Source of the DNA: Saliterribacillus persicus
GTDB lineage: Bacteria > Bacillota > Bacilli > Bacillales > Amphibacillaceae
Direction: 5' to 3'
Length of the DNA: 64,000 nt
Assembly (NCBI RefSeq): GCF_003337485.1
Contig: NZ_QPJJ01000017.1
Span: 1 to 64,000, forward strand
The notes under the pieces were generated by a model, which saw only the letters and a list, made by a program, of their open reading frames with translations, made no database searches and had not been told where the DNA came from. Positions 14,473 through 26,471 of the stretch are shown here, piece after piece. Numbering within the stretch: the stretch's first letter is position 1; each line of letters begins with the position of its first letter. A program made the position numbers and the translations under genes.

Positions 14473-15287
14473 AATGTTTCTAATAGCTCCTCATGTGTTA
14501 GCGGATTAGATTCCAGCTCCATTCCATGTCTTTTAAGGGATAAGGCGAATTCGGTTACTAGCGGGATATCTAATCCTACCTCTTTCACTCTATCTTCTGA
14601 TGAGAAAATAGTTTTTGGTGTTCCTTCTATAGATACTTTTCCATCTTCCATTACAATGACGTAATCTGCTTTAATCATCTCATTTACTTCATGGGAAATC
14701 ATTATCAATGATAAGTTATCTTTTTTTCTGAGATGTTGTACTGTTTCTAGGATTTCTTTTCTGCCAAGAGGATCGAGCATTGATGTTGCCTCATCTAAAA
14801 TTAATATACTTGGGGTTATAGCCATCACACTAGCTATAGCTACACGTTGTTTTTGACCACCTGACAAACGGTATGGTTCATGCAACAAGTAATCAATCAT
14901 GCCAACAGCTTTCAAGGTTTCATCAATTCGCTTTTGCATATCCAACCTCGGAATTCCTCTATTTTCAAGACCAAATGCCACGTCATCTTTTACGGTTGTA
15001 CCGACAAATTGGTTATCTGGATTTTGAAACACCATTCCCACTTCTCTTCGAATATCCCAAATAGACTCTTCCTCAACTCTAGTTCCGTATATGTAAATTT
15101 GTCCGTGCTCCGGAAGTAATAAACCATTCATCAACTTAGCAATGGTTGATTTTCCAGATCCATTATGTCCAATTATCGCAGTTGTTTTATTTGCTTCAAT
15201 TTTAAAAGAAACATCCTTTAAAATCCATGGTTCATCTTCATGATAACGAAAGGAAACATTATTAAATTCAACAGCATAGTTATTCAT
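14448..15287 (-). CDS. ecfA1: energy-coupling factor ATPase EcfA1
   Basis: ABC ATPase of 279 residues: Walker A GHNGSGKST, Q-loop VGMVFQNPDNQFVG, signature LSGGQKQRVAIA, Walker B SILILDEATSMLD and MISHEVNE. The VFQNPDNQFVGTTV motif is typical of EcfA1. I start at MNNYAVEFNNVSF because family alignments begin there. The ribosome site upstream is weak (GGGAAAGATGTG), and an ATG 19 codons earlier has none at all. First gene of the ecf-truA operon; it is separated from rplQ by a terminator. Confidence 0.93.
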   Translation of the reverse strand: MNNYAVEFNNVSFRYHEDEPWILKDVSFKIEANKTTAIIGHNGSGKSTIAKLMNGLLLPEHGQIYIYGTRVEEESIWDIRREVGMVFQNPDNQFVGTTVKDDVAFGLENRGIPRLDMQKRIDETLKAVGMIDYLLHEPYRLSGGQKQRVAIASVMAITPSILILDEATSMLDPLGRKEILETVQHLRKKDNLSLIMISHEVNEMIKADYVIVMEDGKVSIEGTPKTIFSSEDRVKEVGLDIPLVTEFALSLKRHGMELESNPLTHEELLETLWTYHLKT

Positions 15288-15531
15288 GTATTTCACATCT
15301 TTCCCTAGTATTTCCCGGGTAATAATAATTTTGGATACCACCATATTTTATCATATAAAGAATAGGATCGGCTAATCTTCCTTAATAAAGCTTACTAACC
15401 AATGAAACCTCGAAATTAATTTTACTGCTTTTAAACTGATAGAGCGATTTTCTTTAAAAACTTATCATTTTAAAAATTTTATTTAAGTCTTTCTAGAAAC
15501 TATAAATCATATAATAAAATTTCAGAAATAA
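15288..15531. other. AT-rich upstream region of the ecf operon
   Basis: Non-coding stretch between ecfA1 and the alpha-operon terminator. Any ecfA1 promoter must lie here. TAAAAT near 15347 (minus strand) is a possible -10, but no good -35 accompanies it. I see no riboswitch-like conserved core, although folate, thiamin or riboflavin switches usually sit at S-component genes instead. Confidence 0.4.
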
Positions 15532-15577
15532 AAAACACAACAATCCCTTACCTATCTGGCAAGAAAATTGTTGTGTT
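15532..15577 (-). terminator. terminator of the S10-spc-alpha operon
   Basis: An 11-bp stem AACACAACAAT/ATTGTTGTGTT (15577-15567 with 15544-15534 on the minus strand) is followed by a six-T run, about 80 bp after rplQ. A second weak GC-rich hairpin lies between (about 15590-15640). Confidence 0.8.
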
Positions 15578-15654
15578 CATTTATAAAACAAAAAGGGCTT
15601 GGATCCACCTCATATAAGAGATTGAATGCCGGGCCCTCCCAAATTAAGCTGATA

Positions 15655-16008
15655 TTACACAAGTTCAATGATCGCCATTTTAGCACCGTCACCTTGACGT
15701 GGTCCTAATTTAAGCACGCGTGTGTATCCACCTTGTCTATCTTCATAACGCTTTGCAACGTCATTAAATAACTTCTGAAGTACGTCTTCATCTTCGCTTG
15801 CTTCCTTCTTATATAAGAAAGATGCAGCTTGACGACGCGCGTGAAGATCTCCACGCTTTCCAAGAGTAATCATTTTATCTACAACAGAACGTAATTCTTT
15901 AGCTTTTGCTTCAGTAGTTTCGATGCGTTCATGGATAATAAGATCCGACGCAAGGTTACGTAACATAGCCATACGTTGATCTGTTGTACGTCCTAATTTT
16001 CTTGCCAT
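15655..16008 (-). CDS. rplQ: 50S ribosomal protein L17
   Basis: L17, 117 residues, starting [21 protein letters not shown] and containing [23 protein letters not shown] (read in parts) and a C-terminal [15 protein letters not shown]. It lies near the exit tunnel of the large subunit. GAAGGAGGG precedes ATG. Last gene of the alpha cluster, 44 bp after rpoA. Confidence 0.97.
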   Translation of the reverse strand: MARKLGRTTDQRMAMLRNLASDLIIHERIETTEAKAKELRSVVDKMITLGKRGDLHARRQAASFLYKKEASEDEDVLQKLFNDVAKRYEDRQGGYTRVLKLGPRQGDGAKMAIIELV

Positions 16009-16052
16009 GGGACTATCCCTCCTTCGTTCGAAATCTCTTCGGGTTCCTTGCT

Positions 16053-16997
16053 TTAGTCTTCTTTACGTAAGCCTAAACCAAGATCTTCTAGTTTGTGTTT
16101 CACTTCTTCTAGTGATTTACGTCCTAGATTACGAACCTTCATCATATCTTCTTCTGATTTATGTGCTAGTTCTTGTACAGTATTAATTCCTGCACGTTTT
16201 AAGCAGTTATAAGAACGAACCGACAAATCAAGCTCTTCGATTGTCATTTCTAATACTTTTTCTTTTTGATCTTCTTCTTTTTCAATCATGATCTCAGCAT
16301 TTTTAGCTTCATCTGTTAAACCAACGAAGATATTTAAATGCTCTGTGAAGATTTTAGCTCCTAAAGAAACTGCTTCTTCAGGTCTTATGCTTCCATCTGT
16401 TAAAACATCAAATGTTAATTTATCAAAATTCGCAACTTGACCGATTCTTGTATTCTCTACTTGATAGGTCACCTTTTGAACAGGTGTAAAAATAGAGTCC
16501 ACTGGGATAACACCTATTGGACGTTCATCATGATTATTTGTATCGGCAGGACGATAGCCTCTGCCACGTTCAGCTGTTATTCTCATTTTTAAATGTGCAT
16601 TGCTGCTCAAAGTAGCAATATGAAGATCGGGATTTAAAATCTCAACATCACTATCAAAAATGATATCTGCAGCCGTAACATTTCCTTCTCCCTGTACATC
16701 TACCTCAAGAACCTTCTCCTCATCAGAGTAGATCTTAAGAGCTAGTTTTTTCAGGTTTAAAATAACTGTCGTAACATCTTCAACGACCCCATCGACAGTT
16801 GAAAATTCATGTAGTGCTCCATCTATTTGCACAGATGTCACAGCAGCGCCAGGAAGTGAAGATAGTAGGATACGACGCAAGGAGTTACCGAGTGTAGTAC
16901 CATATCCACGTTCTAGTGGTTCTACAACAAATTTCCCATAAGTAGCATCATTACTGATTTCTACTGTTTCAATCTTTGGCTTTTCAATTTCGATCAT
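16053..16997 (-). CDS. rpoA: DNA-directed RNA polymerase subunit alpha
   Basis: 314 residues, the same as B. subtilis. The N-terminal domain (1-~230) starts core assembly: [25 protein letters not shown] is its signature (read in parts). The C-terminal domain (~245-314), with [19 protein letters not shown] and [12 protein letters not shown], binds UP elements and activators. AAAGGAGGG lies six bases before ATG. Unlike its tightly packed neighbours, rpoA is separated from rpsK by 216 bp that holds a perfect hairpin. Confidence 0.98.
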   Translation of the reverse strand: MIEIEKPKIETVEISNDATYGKFVVEPLERGYGTTLGNSLRRILLSSLPGAAVTSVQIDGALHEFSTVDGVVEDVTTVILNLKKLALKIYSDEEKVLEVDVQGEGNVTAADIIFDSDVEILNPDLHIATLSSNAHLKMRITAERGRGYRPADTNNHDERPIGVIPVDSIFTPVQKVTYQVENTRIGQVANFDKLTFDVLTDGSIRPEEAVSLGAKIFTEHLNIFVGLTDEAKNAEIMIEKEEDQKEKVLEMTIEELDLSVRSYNCLKRAGINTVQELAHKSEEDMMKVRNLGRKSLEEVKHKLEDLGLGLRKED

Positions 16998-17027
16998 TTA
17001 TAAACCCTCCTTTAAAACGTCGAAACC

Positions 17028-17051
17028 TCGGTTAGACAAACGTCTAACCGA
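17028..17051 (-). other. perfect hairpin in the rpsK-rpoA spacer
   Basis: TCGGTTAGAC/GTCTAACCGA forms a ten-bp perfect stem with a four-base loop, about 30 nt upstream of the rpoA start. No T run follows, so it is not an ordinary terminator. It may be a processing or stabilising element at the rpoA 5' end, or a protein-binding site. Confidence 0.6.
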
Positions 17052-17213
17052 AATTCCCCAGGTAGGCAGTTCCCGTTTCTGCACTCTCTAATTGTATGCA
17101 ATCTGTCCTAATTTTAGTAGTTATAAGTGCCTTAACGAAAGCTGTTACACAGAACTTTATTAAGTTATCATAACCCATTATAGACAGATAAACAAATTAT
17201 ATACTGATTAAGC

Positions 17214-17603
17214 TTATACTCGACGACGTTTTGGCGGGCGACAACCATTGTGAGGAACTGGTGTTACATCTACAATAGCAGTTACTTCGATACCTGCTGC
17301 TTGAAGTGAACGGATTGCTGCTTCACGTCCAGCACCAGGTCCTTTCACTGTAACTTCTAAAGTTTTCACTCCATGTTCCTGCGCTGATTTAGCAGCAGCT
17401 TCTGCAGCCATTTGCGCAGCAAACGGAGTGGATTTACGTGAACCTTTAAATCCTAATGAACCAGCGCTACTCCATGCAAGAACATTACCTTGAACATCAG
17501 AAATCGTAACAATCGTATTGTTAAATGTAGAACGGATATGTGCAATACCAGTATCTATATTCTTTTTGACACGACGTTTACGTGTGTTTTGTTTACGAGC
17601 CAT
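17214..17603 (-). CDS. rpsK: 30S ribosomal protein S11
   Basis: S11, 129 residues. [18 protein letters not shown] and [20 protein letters not shown] are family motifs, and [17 protein letters not shown] is the conserved end. It sits on the 30S platform near the mRNA exit. A GGAGG site precedes ATG, 20 bp after rpsM. Confidence 0.98.
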   Translation of the reverse strand: MARKQNTRKRRVKKNIDTGIAHIRSTFNNTIVTISDVQGNVLAWSSAGSLGFKGSRKSTPFAAQMAAEAAAKSAQEHGVKTLEVTVKGPGAGREAAIRSLQAAGIEVTAIVDVTPVPHNGCRPPKRRRV

Positions 17604-17623
17604 AGATTAGCAAACCTCCTTTA

Positions 17624-17989
17624 TTATTTCTTTTTATTTGCCATTGTTTTTCTTGGTCCTTTACGAGTACGAGAGTTATTTTTAGTTTTTTGCCCTCGAA
17701 CAGGTAAACCACGACGGTGACGAACACCACGATAAGAACCAATTTCAATAAGACGTTTAATGTTTAGAGATACTTCTCTACGAAGATCACCTTCAACATT
17801 TAGACCATCAATCGCTTGACGAATTTTGCCTAACTCATCTTCTGTTAAATCACGAACACGAGTATGTTCTGAAACACCTGCTTCTTTTAACACCTCTTGC
17901 GCAGTTGTTGTTCCAACACCATAAATATAGGTTAAGGAAATAACAACGCGTTTATCACGAGGTACATCTACACCAGCAATACGAGCCAT
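17624..17989 (-). CDS. rpsM: 30S ribosomal protein S13
   Basis: S13, 121 residues, beginning [21 protein letters not shown] and ending in the Lys-rich tail [13 protein letters not shown] that approaches P-site tRNA. The [13 protein letters not shown] motif is intact. It contacts the large subunit through bridges B1a/B1b. AGGAGG precedes ATG. It lies between rpmJ and rpsK in the standard alpha order. Confidence 0.98.
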   Translation of the reverse strand: MARIAGVDVPRDKRVVISLTYIYGVGTTTAQEVLKEAGVSEHTRVRDLTEDELGKIRQAIDGLNVEGDLRREVSLNIKRLIEIGSYRGVRHRRGLPVRGQKTKNNSRTRKGPRKTMANKKK

Positions 17990-18013
17990 AGAATGACTAC
18001 ACCTCCTTATTCG

Positions 18014-18355
<342 letters not shown>

Positions 18356-18378
<23 letters not shown>

Positions 18379-18691
18379 CGAGTTGATCTCCCTTCTTCAA
18401 ATCTGCCAGAATTTCATCGGCAAATTTAGTAATAGCATAACGCAACTTTCCATTTGTTACGCGCCCTGTTTCTAGAAGGCTATTTTGGACTTCCGGAGAA
18501 ATAAAATCCATACAGGCAATATGACTAAGATTTTTCTTCTTAGGTCGGTCATATTTCCGCTTTTCTCCGTCAGCAAGTAATACAAAGCGATGGTCGATTG
18601 TTTTAATCACAATCGCGTATTGACCTGCCTCACGCCCTTGTAAGATTTGAACAACTTGACCTATTTCCGGACTACACTCCGAATCACTCAA
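18356..18691 (-). CDS. KOW-domain RNA-binding protein (YbzG-like, L14e-type)
   Basis: 111 residues with an N-terminal KOW/SH3-like domain ([19 protein letters not shown]...[17 protein letters not shown], read in parts) resembling archaeal/eukaryal L14e. The C-terminal ~45 residues are helical and polar. Such genes lie just before infA in many Firmicutes, but the role is not established to my knowledge. The start is TTG, with AAGGTGA about eight bases before it; a nearby ATG is out of frame and closed. In B. subtilis map lies between adk and this gene. Here the 98-bp gap holds no gene. Confidence 0.8.
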
Positions 18692-18789
18692 CCATAATCA
18701 CCTTCACTTAGGCATTTTTATTCGTACTTGAATCGAGTAATGATTCATTAAATCAAGACACTTAAAAGCTTTTAGGTTCGATTACACAA

Positions 18790-19479
<690 letters not shown>

Positions 19480-20775
19480 CTACTTAATAAAGCCTTTATA
19501 ATTACGTTTGACTAATTGACTTTCTAATTGTTTCATCGTTTGAAGGGCTACCCCTACTACGATTAATAAACTAGTTCCACCAATTTGAATGGATTGTGGC
19601 AAATTAGCTAAACTACCAAGTATTAATGGCAATACAGATACAGCAGCTAGAAAGATCGATCCAACAAACGTTAGTCGATACATAACTCGAGTTAAATACG
19701 TTTCTGTATTTTGTCCTGGTCTAATACCCGGGACATATCCACCTTGTTTCTTTAAATTTTCTGCCATTTGTTCAGGATTAACTTGAACAAATGTATAGAA
19801 ATACGTAAAGGCGATTATTAAGGCAACATAGATCACCATACCAATAGGATTGGTATAATCAAAGATGTCTGCAATAGTTACCGCTACAGTATTATTTTCA
19901 AAGAAACTAGCAATTGTTCTTGGTGCAATAATAAAGGATATTGCAAAGATTACTGGAATTACCCCTGCTGCATTTACTTTTAATGGTAAATGCGTGGGAT
20001 GTCCGCCTACAGGTGAACGATTCACCAATCTTTTTGCGTATTGAACAGGAATCTTACGTAACGCTTGTTGTATAAAGATAACACCAACTGTTACTGCGAT
20101 TACCAGTAAAACAATTAGTAATACAATAATGATATTAAGGAACAACTGATCCTCAGCACCTGAACCAAAATATTGTGCATAAATTTGGTTCACGCCGTTC
20201 GGAATCGCTGCTACAATCCCAGCAAAAATCAAAATAGATATTCCATTACCTACACCATGTGCTGTTATTTGTTCACCGAGCCACATTAGGAATGCAGTAC
20301 CACCGGTTAATACGATAGCAATTACGATGAATTTCCCAACACCTGGGTCAGCAATTAATTGTCCATTTGACATTGCGTTAAATCCAACTGACATTGCACT
20401 TGCTTGAATAAATGCTAATACAATTGTAGCATAGCGAGTGAATTGGGCAAGCTTCTTGCGGCCCATCTCACCTTGCTTTTTCCATTCGGAAAATTTTTGT
20501 ACGACATCCATTTGCAGCAGTTGCATGATAATGGAAGCTGTAATGTACGGCATAATTCCCATTGCGAAAATGGAGAAGTTCTGCAACGCACCGCCTCCAA
20601 ATGTATTTAATAAACCAAACACATTTTGTTCGTTCATAAAGTCGATTGCACTTCGATCAGTAAAAGGCACCGGAATAAATGTACCGATTCTGAAAACAAT
20701 CAACATTAATAAAGTAAATACGATTTTTTGTCTAATATCAGCCACACGCACAAAATTGGAGATTGTACGGAACAT
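19480..20775 (-). CDS. secY: preprotein translocase subunit SecY
   Basis: The 431-residue core of the Sec channel with ten membrane segments. Features include an amphipathic N terminus (FRTISNFVRVADIR), the plug-region helix after TM1, the cytosolic loop YAKRLVNRSPVGGHPTHLPL and the final SQLVKRNYKGFIK. Its ATG overlaps the rplO stop (TAATG), and AGAGGTGA within rplO is the ribosome site. Works with SecE (also in this window) and SecG. Confidence 0.97.
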   Translation of the reverse strand: MFRTISNFVRVADIRQKIVFTLLMLIVFRIGTFIPVPFTDRSAIDFMNEQNVFGLLNTFGGGALQNFSIFAMGIMPYITASIIMQLLQMDVVQKFSEWKKQGEMGRKKLAQFTRYATIVLAFIQASAMSVGFNAMSNGQLIADPGVGKFIVIAIVLTGGTAFLMWLGEQITAHGVGNGISILIFAGIVAAIPNGVNQIYAQYFGSGAEDQLFLNIIIVLLIVLLVIAVTVGVIFIQQALRKIPVQYAKRLVNRSPVGGHPTHLPLKVNAAGVIPVIFAISFIIAPRTIASFFENNTVAVTIADIFDYTNPIGMVIYVALIIAFTYFYTFVQVNPEQMAENLKKQGGYVPGIRPGQNTETYLTRVMYRLTFVGSIFLAAVSVLPLILGSLANLPQSIQIGGTSLLIVVGVALQTMKQLESQLVKRNYKGFIK

Positions 20776-21212
20776 TAAATCACCTCTGTTTGACCGCCCG
20801 CTGCTTCGATTGCATCTTTAGCTGAAGCAGAAAACTTATGAGCTTTCACAGTTAATTTCTTTTCCAACTTACCATTTCCAAGAATCTTAACTCCGGCTTT
20901 TACATTGCTTACTGTTCCAGTTTCTAATAAAAGCTCAGGTGTCACTTCAGTACCTTCATCAAAAATATTCAATGTTTCCAAATTAACAATCGCATATTCT
21001 TTGCGATTGATGTTTGTGAATCCACGCTTAGGTAAACGTTGGAATAGTGGCATTTGACCACCTTCAAAACCTAAACGCACACCCCCGCCTGAGCGTGAGT
21101 TTTGACCGCCATGGCCACGTCCAGATGTTTTACCATTACCTGATGACATTCCACGACCTACACGATTACGTTTTTTACGAGCTTGTGATGGCTTCAATTC
21201 ATGAAGTTTCAT
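20775..21212 (-). CDS. rplO: 50S ribosomal protein L15
   Basis: L15, 145 residues. [21 protein letters not shown] and the Gly/Arg-rich stretch [20 protein letters not shown] are diagnostic. A late-assembly 50S protein. A GGAGGTG site precedes ATG, and it is translationally coupled to secY by a one-base overlap. Confidence 0.97.
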   Translation of the reverse strand: MKLHELKPSQARKKRNRVGRGMSSGNGKTSGRGHGGQNSRSGGGVRLGFEGGQMPLFQRLPKRGFTNINRKEYAIVNLETLNIFDEGTEVTPELLLETGTVSNVKAGVKILGNGKLEKKLTVKAHKFSASAKDAIEAAGGQTEVI

Positions 21213-21237
21213 GCGAGCACCTCCTCTTGCACTAAAT

Positions 21238-21423
21238 TTATTGTACTTCTTTCACTTCTACTAAATGTGATACTTTATTGATCATGCCTCGCACGACAGG
21301 AGTATCTTCACGGACTACTGATTGATGCATTTTTCTTAAACCAAGTGTTTGAACCGTAGCTCTTTGAACTTCAGATCTACCGATGACACTGCGCTTGAGG
21401 GTAATTTCTAATTTATTAGACAT
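21238..21423 (-). CDS. rpmD: 50S ribosomal protein L30
   Basis: L30, 61 residues: [20 protein letters not shown] and [16 protein letters not shown] are the family core. AGGAGGGAAATC precedes ATG, 12 bp after rpsE. Confidence 0.96.
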   Translation of the reverse strand: MSNKLEITLKRSVIGRSEVQRATVQTLGLRKMHQSVVREDTPVVRGMINKVSHLVEVKEVQ

Positions 21424-21435
21424 ATGATTTCCCTC

Positions 21436-21942
21436 CTATCCTAACAATTCTTCTACTGACTTACCACGTAATTTAGCAACGTCTTCCGCGCGCTTTAATT
21501 CGGTTAGTCCAGTAATAGTTGCACGAACCATGTTAATTGGTGTGTTAGAACCAAGTGATTTAGATAAAATATCACCAACACCTGCAAGTTCTAAAACAGC
21601 ACGAACCGGTCCGCCCGCGATAACTCCAGTACCTTCTGCTGCTGGCTTCATAAGAATGCTTCCAGCACCAAATTGACCTGTAATCTCATGCGGTATAGTA
21701 GTACCTACGATCGGTACATTGATCAAGTTTTTCTTTGCATCATCAATAGCTTTTTTAATAGCGTCTGGTACTTCTTGAGCTTTACCAGTACCAAAACCAA
21801 CGTGTCCGTTCTTATCTCCGACTACTACTAATGCAGCAAAACGGAAACGACGTCCACCTTTAACTACTTTTGCTACACGATTAATCGTAACAACGCGTTC
21901 TTCTAAGTCTAAATTATTTGGGTCGATGTGTGTACGCAACAT
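21436..21942 (-). CDS. rpsE: 30S ribosomal protein S5
   Basis: S5, 168 residues, with the double-stranded-RNA-binding-like N-terminal domain ([37 protein letters not shown]) and the C-terminal domain ending [10 protein letters not shown]. It is important for translational accuracy. The [10 protein letters not shown] loop, where spectinomycin-resistance changes arise in other species, looks wild type. AAAAGGAGGG precedes ATG. Confidence 0.97.
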   Translation of the reverse strand: MLRTHIDPNNLDLEERVVTINRVAKVVKGGRRFRFAALVVVGDKNGHVGFGTGKAQEVPDAIKKAIDDAKKNLINVPIVGTTIPHEITGQFGAGSILMKPAAEGTGVIAGGPVRAVLELAGVGDILSKSLGSNTPINMVRATITGLTELKRAEDVAKLRGKSVEELLG

Positions 21943-21960
21943 ATGTCCCTCCTTTTACAA

Positions 21961-22323
21961 TTAAAATTCAAGACCTGCTTCACGAGCAGCATCCGCTAAA
22001 GCTTTTACACGACCATGGTATAAATATCCACCACGATCAAATACAACGTTCTTAAATCCTTTATCTTGAGCACGTTTTGCAATTAATTCTCCGACTTTTT
22101 TAGCCGCTTCTACGTTACCAGTACCATCTATTGTTAATTCGTTATCAACGGTTGATGCACTTGCTAATGTTACGTTGTTAACATCGTCGATTAGCTGTGC
22201 ATAAACGTGTTTGTTTGAACGAAATACATTTAAACGTGGACGTTCAGCTGTTCCAAAAAGGTTTTTTCGAATACGTAAGTGTCTTTTCTTACGTACATCA
22301 TTTTTATCAGGCTTTGTGATCAT
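21961..22323 (-). CDS. rplR: 50S ribosomal protein L18
   Basis: L18, 120 residues, a 5S-rRNA-binding protein of the central protuberance. The basic N terminus [30 protein letters not shown] and the C-terminal [19 protein letters not shown] are diagnostic. AAAGGAGTG precedes ATG. Confidence 0.97.
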   Translation of the reverse strand: MITKPDKNDVRKKRHLRIRKNLFGTAERPRLNVFRSNKHVYAQLIDDVNNVTLASASTVDNELTIDGTGNVEAAKKVGELIAKRAQDKGFKNVVFDRGGYLYHGRVKALADAAREAGLEF

Positions 22324-22355
22324 CTAGGTCACTCCTTTCTGTTCCCTAACTAACC

Positions 22356-22892
22356 TTACTTAGCAGTTTTACCTTCTTTACGGCGTACATATTCGCCTTC
22401 GTAACGAATTCCCTTACCTTTATATGGTTCTGGAGGACGGATCGCACGAATGTTAGCTGTAATTGCACCAACTAATTCTTTATCGATACCTTTTACCACT
22501 ACTCTTGTATTGGCAGGTACATCAAATTCAATTCCTTCTGGTTGCTCTACTTCTACAGGGTGAGAATATCCAGCACTTACAACAAGTTTTGAACCTTGTT
22601 TAGTAGCACGGTAACCAACACCTTGAATTTCTAACGCTTTTTCGTATCCTTTATGAACACCTTCAACCATGTTTCCAATGATACTGCGAGTAGTACCGTG
22701 CAGGGCACGATGCTGCTTGCTGTCACTTGGACGTTCCACAGTTAATACGTTATCTTCTATTTTTACAGTCATATCCTGATGAAAATCACGTGTCAATTCC
22801 CCTTTAGGGCCTTTAACAGTAATTGTATTGCCATTGATTTTAATGTCAACACCTTCAGGAATTTCCAATATTTTTAATCCTATTCGAGACAT
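22356..22892 (-). CDS. rplF: 50S ribosomal protein L6
   Basis: L6, 178 residues, two repeated domains near the factor-binding site. [32 protein letters not shown] and the C-terminal [14 protein letters not shown] are conserved. AGGAGGTG precedes ATG, 31 bp after rpsH. Confidence 0.97.
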   Translation of the reverse strand: MSRIGLKILEIPEGVDIKINGNTITVKGPKGELTRDFHQDMTVKIEDNVLTVERPSDSKQHRALHGTTRSIIGNMVEGVHKGYEKALEIQGVGYRATKQGSKLVVSAGYSHPVEVEQPEGIEFDVPANTRVVVKGIDKELVGAITANIRAIRPPEPYKGKGIRYEGEYVRRKEGKTAK

Positions 22893-22923
22893 TTAAATGC
22901 ACCTCCTGTCATCTTTGAATAAC

Positions 22924-23322
22924 TTACCAAATATATGCAAGCACTTCTCCACCGATCGCTTGCGCGCGTGCTTCTTTATCAGATAAAACTCCTTTAGAAG
23001 TTGAAACGACAGCAATACCTAAGCCGTTTAATACTTTAGGAAGCTCCTCTGCTTTTGCATAAACGCGAAGTCCTGGTTTACTGATACGTTTAAGTCCAGT
23101 AATAACACGCTCTTCGTTTACACCGTATTTCAAGAAAATACGAAGAATTCCTTGTTTATCATCTTGAACATATTCATAATCGCGAATGAAACCTTCACGC
23201 TTAAGAATATCAGCAATTTCTTTTTTCACGTTAGAGGCAGGTAGCTCTAACTTTTCATGGCGCACCATGTTTGCATTACGAATACGAGTTAGCATATCTG
23301 CAATTGGATCTGTCATAACCAT
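22924..23322 (-). CDS. rpsH: 30S ribosomal protein S8
   Basis: S8, 132 residues: [20 protein letters not shown] at the start, VISTSKG-type C terminus ([15 protein letters not shown]) and GGEVLAYIW end. It binds the central domain of 16S rRNA early in assembly and is the spc autoregulator in E. coli; control here is not visible. GGAGG precedes ATG by nine bases. Confidence 0.97.
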   Translation of the reverse strand: MVMTDPIADMLTRIRNANMVRHEKLELPASNVKKEIADILKREGFIRDYEYVQDDKQGILRIFLKYGVNEERVITGLKRISKPGLRVYAKAEELPKVLNGLGIAVVSTSKGVLSDKEARAQAIGGEVLAYIW

Positions 23323-23351
23323 TTATCTTTACCTCCTTCCCTAATCGGGGA

Positions 23352-23549
<198 letters not shown>

Positions 23550-23566
23550 TTATTTTAGCTTTGCGC

Positions 23567-24106
23567 TTATTGTTGGAAAGGCATGCCAAGTTGCGTTAAG
23601 AGTTCAGCAGCTTCTTCATCTGTGTTCGCCGTTGTAACAATGACGATGTCCATTCCTCTTACTTTGTTTACTTGGTCATAATTTATTTCTGGGAAAATCA
23701 ATTGCTCTTTCACACCTAGTGTGTAGTTACCACGACCATCAAAAGCTTTCTTTGAGATACCACGGAAGTCACGTACACGTGGAAGTGATACATCAATAAG
23801 TTTTTGAAGGAAATCATACATACGCTCTCCACGTAGTGTAACTTTCGCACCGATTGGCATTCCTTCACGTAAACGGAAACCAGCAATTGATTTTTTTGCT
23901 TTTGTTATTACAGGTTGTTGACCAGAGATTTGTGATAACTCTTCAACAGCAGAATCTAACGCTTTTGAATTCTGAACCGCATCTCCCACACCCATATTAA
24001 TTACAATTTTATCGATTTTAGGTACTTCCATAACCGAATCATAGTTAAATTTTTCTACTAGAGCAGAAACAATATCACTTTTGTATTTTTCTTTTAACGC
24101 GTTCAT
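23567..24106 (-). CDS. rplE: 50S ribosomal protein L5
   Basis: L5, 179 residues, binds 5S rRNA in the central protuberance and bridges to S13. [31 protein letters not shown] and [12 protein letters not shown] are family motifs. I start at the ATG eight bases after AGGAGG; the TTG immediately before it is in frame and possible. Start choice gives B. subtilis length. Confidence 0.97.
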   Translation of the reverse strand: MNALKEKYKSDIVSALVEKFNYDSVMEVPKIDKIVINMGVGDAVQNSKALDSAVEELSQISGQQPVITKAKKSIAGFRLREGMPIGAKVTLRGERMYDFLQKLIDVSLPRVRDFRGISKKAFDGRGNYTLGVKEQLIFPEINYDQVNKVRGMDIVIVTTANTDEEAAELLTQLGMPFQQ

Positions 24107-24133
24107 CAAGTAAACCTCCTTTCGCCGCTAATG

Positions 24134-24445
24134 TTATTTATCTAACGTTTCACCTGATTTTTTAGCGATACGAACTTTCTTTCCATCACGTACTTCATAA
24201 CCAACTCGTGTTGGTTCGCCTGATTTTGGATCAATTGGCAACACGTTTGATATGTGAATTGATGCTTCTTGATTCAAAATACCACCCTGTGGATTGTCTT
24301 GTGAAGGTTTCGCGTGTTTTTTCACAACGTTAACTCCTTCTACAAGTACACGGTCTTTTTTAGGAAATGCTGCAAGAATTGTTCCTTGCTTTCCTTTATC
24401 TTTACCTGAAATCACTTGTACTTTATCGCCTTTTTTGACATGCAT
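24134..24445 (-). CDS. rplX: 50S ribosomal protein L24
   Basis: L24, 103 residues, a KOW-domain assembly initiator: [21 protein letters not shown] followed by [24 protein letters not shown] precedes ATG, 28 bp before rplE. Confidence 0.97.
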   Translation of the reverse strand: MHVKKGDKVQVISGKDKGKQGTILAAFPKKDRVLVEGVNVVKKHAKPSQDNPQGGILNQEASIHISNVLPIDPKSGEPTRVGYEVRDGKKVRIAKKSGETLDK

Positions 24446-24486
24446 GCTATACGCACCTCCTTACACGGGTTTTCCGTATCGTGCTT

Positions 24487-24879
<393 letters not shown>

Positions 24880-24898
24880 TTATCCGAGCGAACTTTAA

Positions 24899-25162
24899 TT
24901 AGATAATTACAGATTCTTCAACCACTTCAATTAAACGAAAACGTTTAGTTGCTGATAGTGGGCGAGTTTCCATGATTTTAACAATATCGCCAATTTTAGC
25001 TTGATTGTTTTCATCATGAGTTTTAAGTTTCTTAGAATATCGAACACGCTTGCCATATAATTTATGGAATTTATACGTCTCAACTACAACAGTAATAGTT
25101 TTATCCATTTTGTCGGATACCACACGTCCTGTATAGACTTTACGATTATTACGTTCACTCAT
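24899..25162 (-). CDS. rpsQ: 30S ribosomal protein S17
   Basis: S17, 87 residues, an OB-fold primary 16S-binding protein: [38 protein letters not shown] and [17 protein letters not shown] precedes ATG, about 20 bp after rpmC. Confidence 0.97.
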   Translation of the reverse strand: MSERNNRKVYTGRVVSDKMDKTITVVVETYKFHKLYGKRVRYSKKLKTHDENNQAKIGDIVKIMETRPLSATKRFRLIEVVEESVII

Positions 25163-25181
25163 TTGAGGCTAACCTCCTTCA

Positions 25182-25385
25182 TTATCCGTTATTTACGCTT
25201 ATTTCACGTTCACGAACTACAGTTTTCATACGAGCGATTGACTTGCGTACTTCACGTAGACGTGCAGTGTTTTCCAATTGACCAGTAGCTAATTGGAAAC
25301 GCAAATTGAAAAGCTCTTCTTTTAATGATTTGATTTTTTGTTCAATTTCGGCAGTGGTTAGTTCTCTAATTTCATTAGCCTTCAT
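25182..25385 (-). CDS. rpmC: 50S ribosomal protein L29
   Basis: L29, 67 residues, two helices near the tunnel exit: [20 protein letters not shown] and [20 protein letters not shown] start at MKANEIR (GGTGGTGAAATCA upstream) rather than an earlier in-frame codon, matching family length. Its first 11 bases overlap the end of rplP. Confidence 0.97.
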   Translation of the reverse strand: MKANEIRELTTAEIEQKIKSLKEELFNLRFQLATGQLENTARLREVRKSIARMKTVVREREISVNNG

Positions 25386-25809
25386 TGATTTCACCACCAA
25401 TTTCTTCACGTTTTACAAATTTAGTCTTGATCGGTAATTTATGAGATGCAAGGCGTAATGCTTCACGCGCTACTTCCTCAGAAACACCTGCGATTTCAAA
25501 CATTATTTTACCTGGCTTAACTACTGCTACCCATCCTTCTGGAGCACCTTTACCGGAACCCATACGAACTTCTAGAGGCTTAGCAGTATAAGGCTTATCT
25601 GGGAAAATTTTAATCCACACTTTACCTCCACGTTTCATATAACGAGTCATCGCTATACGAGCAGATTCAATTTGTCTGCTTGTGATCCATGAAGCTTCTA
25701 GTGCTTGCAATCCATATTCACCGAAAGCAACGGTTGTACCACCTTTTGCTTTCCCTCTCATTTTACCACGATGTTGTTTACGATGTTTTACACGTTTAGG
25801 CATTAACAT
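25375..25809 (-). CDS. rplP: 50S ribosomal protein L16
   Basis: L16, 144 residues from [17 protein letters not shown], the exact B. subtilis length. [20 protein letters not shown] and [15 protein letters not shown] are intact. It contacts A-site tRNA and the central protuberance. AGGGGGC precedes ATG; a longer frame reaches back into rpsC but is not conserved. It overlaps rpmC. Confidence 0.98.
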   Translation of the reverse strand: MLMPKRVKHRKQHRGKMRGKAKGGTTVAFGEYGLQALEASWITSRQIESARIAMTRYMKRGGKVWIKIFPDKPYTAKPLEVRMGSGKGAPEGWVAVVKPGKIMFEIAGVSEEVAREALRLASHKLPIKTKFVKREEIGGEINEG

Positions 25810-25826
25810 AATGCTTGCCCCCTTCC

Positions 25827-26468
25827 TTACTTTTTGTTTTTCGTTGGAAGGACTTCTCCACGATAGATCCACACTTTTACGCCAAGCTTACCGTAAGTAG
25901 TATCTGCTTCTGCAGTACCATAATCGATATCAGCACGTAATGTGTGTAGTGGTACAGTTCCTTCACTATAATGTTCTGCACGAGCAATATCAGCTCCGCC
26001 AAGACGACCAGAAACTTGAGTACGAATACCTTTCGCTCCTTGACGCATAGCACGTTGAATTGTTTGTTTTTGAGCACGACGGAAAGATACACGGTTTTCT
26101 AGTTGACGAGCAATGTTCTCTGCAACTAATTTTGCATCTAAGTCTGCTTTTTTCACTTCAACAATGTTGATGTGTACTCTTTTACCAGTTAATTCATTTA
26201 AAGATTTACGAAGTGCTTCTACTTCAGAACCACCCTTACCAATAACCATACCTGGCTTCGCAGTGGAGATTGAAATGTTTACACGATTTGCAGCACGTTC
26301 GATTTCTACTTTAGAAACAGCGCCATCTTTTAAACGTTTTTCAATATATTCACGGATTTTGATATCTTCATGTAAGAGGTCTGCATAATCTTTGCCTGCA
26401 TACCATTTTGATTCCCAATCACGGATTACGCCAATACGAAAACCAATCGGATTAATTTTTTGACCCAC
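25827..26468 (-). CDS. rpsC: 30S ribosomal protein S3
   Basis: S3, 213 residues: [21 protein letters not shown], a KH domain with [14 protein letters not shown] (GxxG loop) and the C-terminal domain to LPTKNKK. It lines the mRNA entry tunnel with S4 and S5. The start is GTG, with GGAGGG ten bases upstream, and immediately follows rplV. Confidence 0.98.
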   Translation of the reverse strand: MGQKINPIGFRIGVIRDWESKWYAGKDYADLLHEDIKIREYIEKRLKDGAVSKVEIERAANRVNISISTAKPGMVIGKGGSEVEALRKSLNELTGKRVHINIVEVKKADLDAKLVAENIARQLENRVSFRRAQKQTIQRAMRQGAKGIRTQVSGRLGGADIARAEHYSEGTVPLHTLRADIDYGTAEADTTYGKLGVKVWIYRGEVLPTKNKK

Positions 26469-26471
26469 AGA

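Noticed and set aside
25682-25900. Plus-strand ORFs inside the ribosomal protein genes
   Set aside because: All are antisense shadows of highly conserved genes, with no ribosome sites or known homologues.
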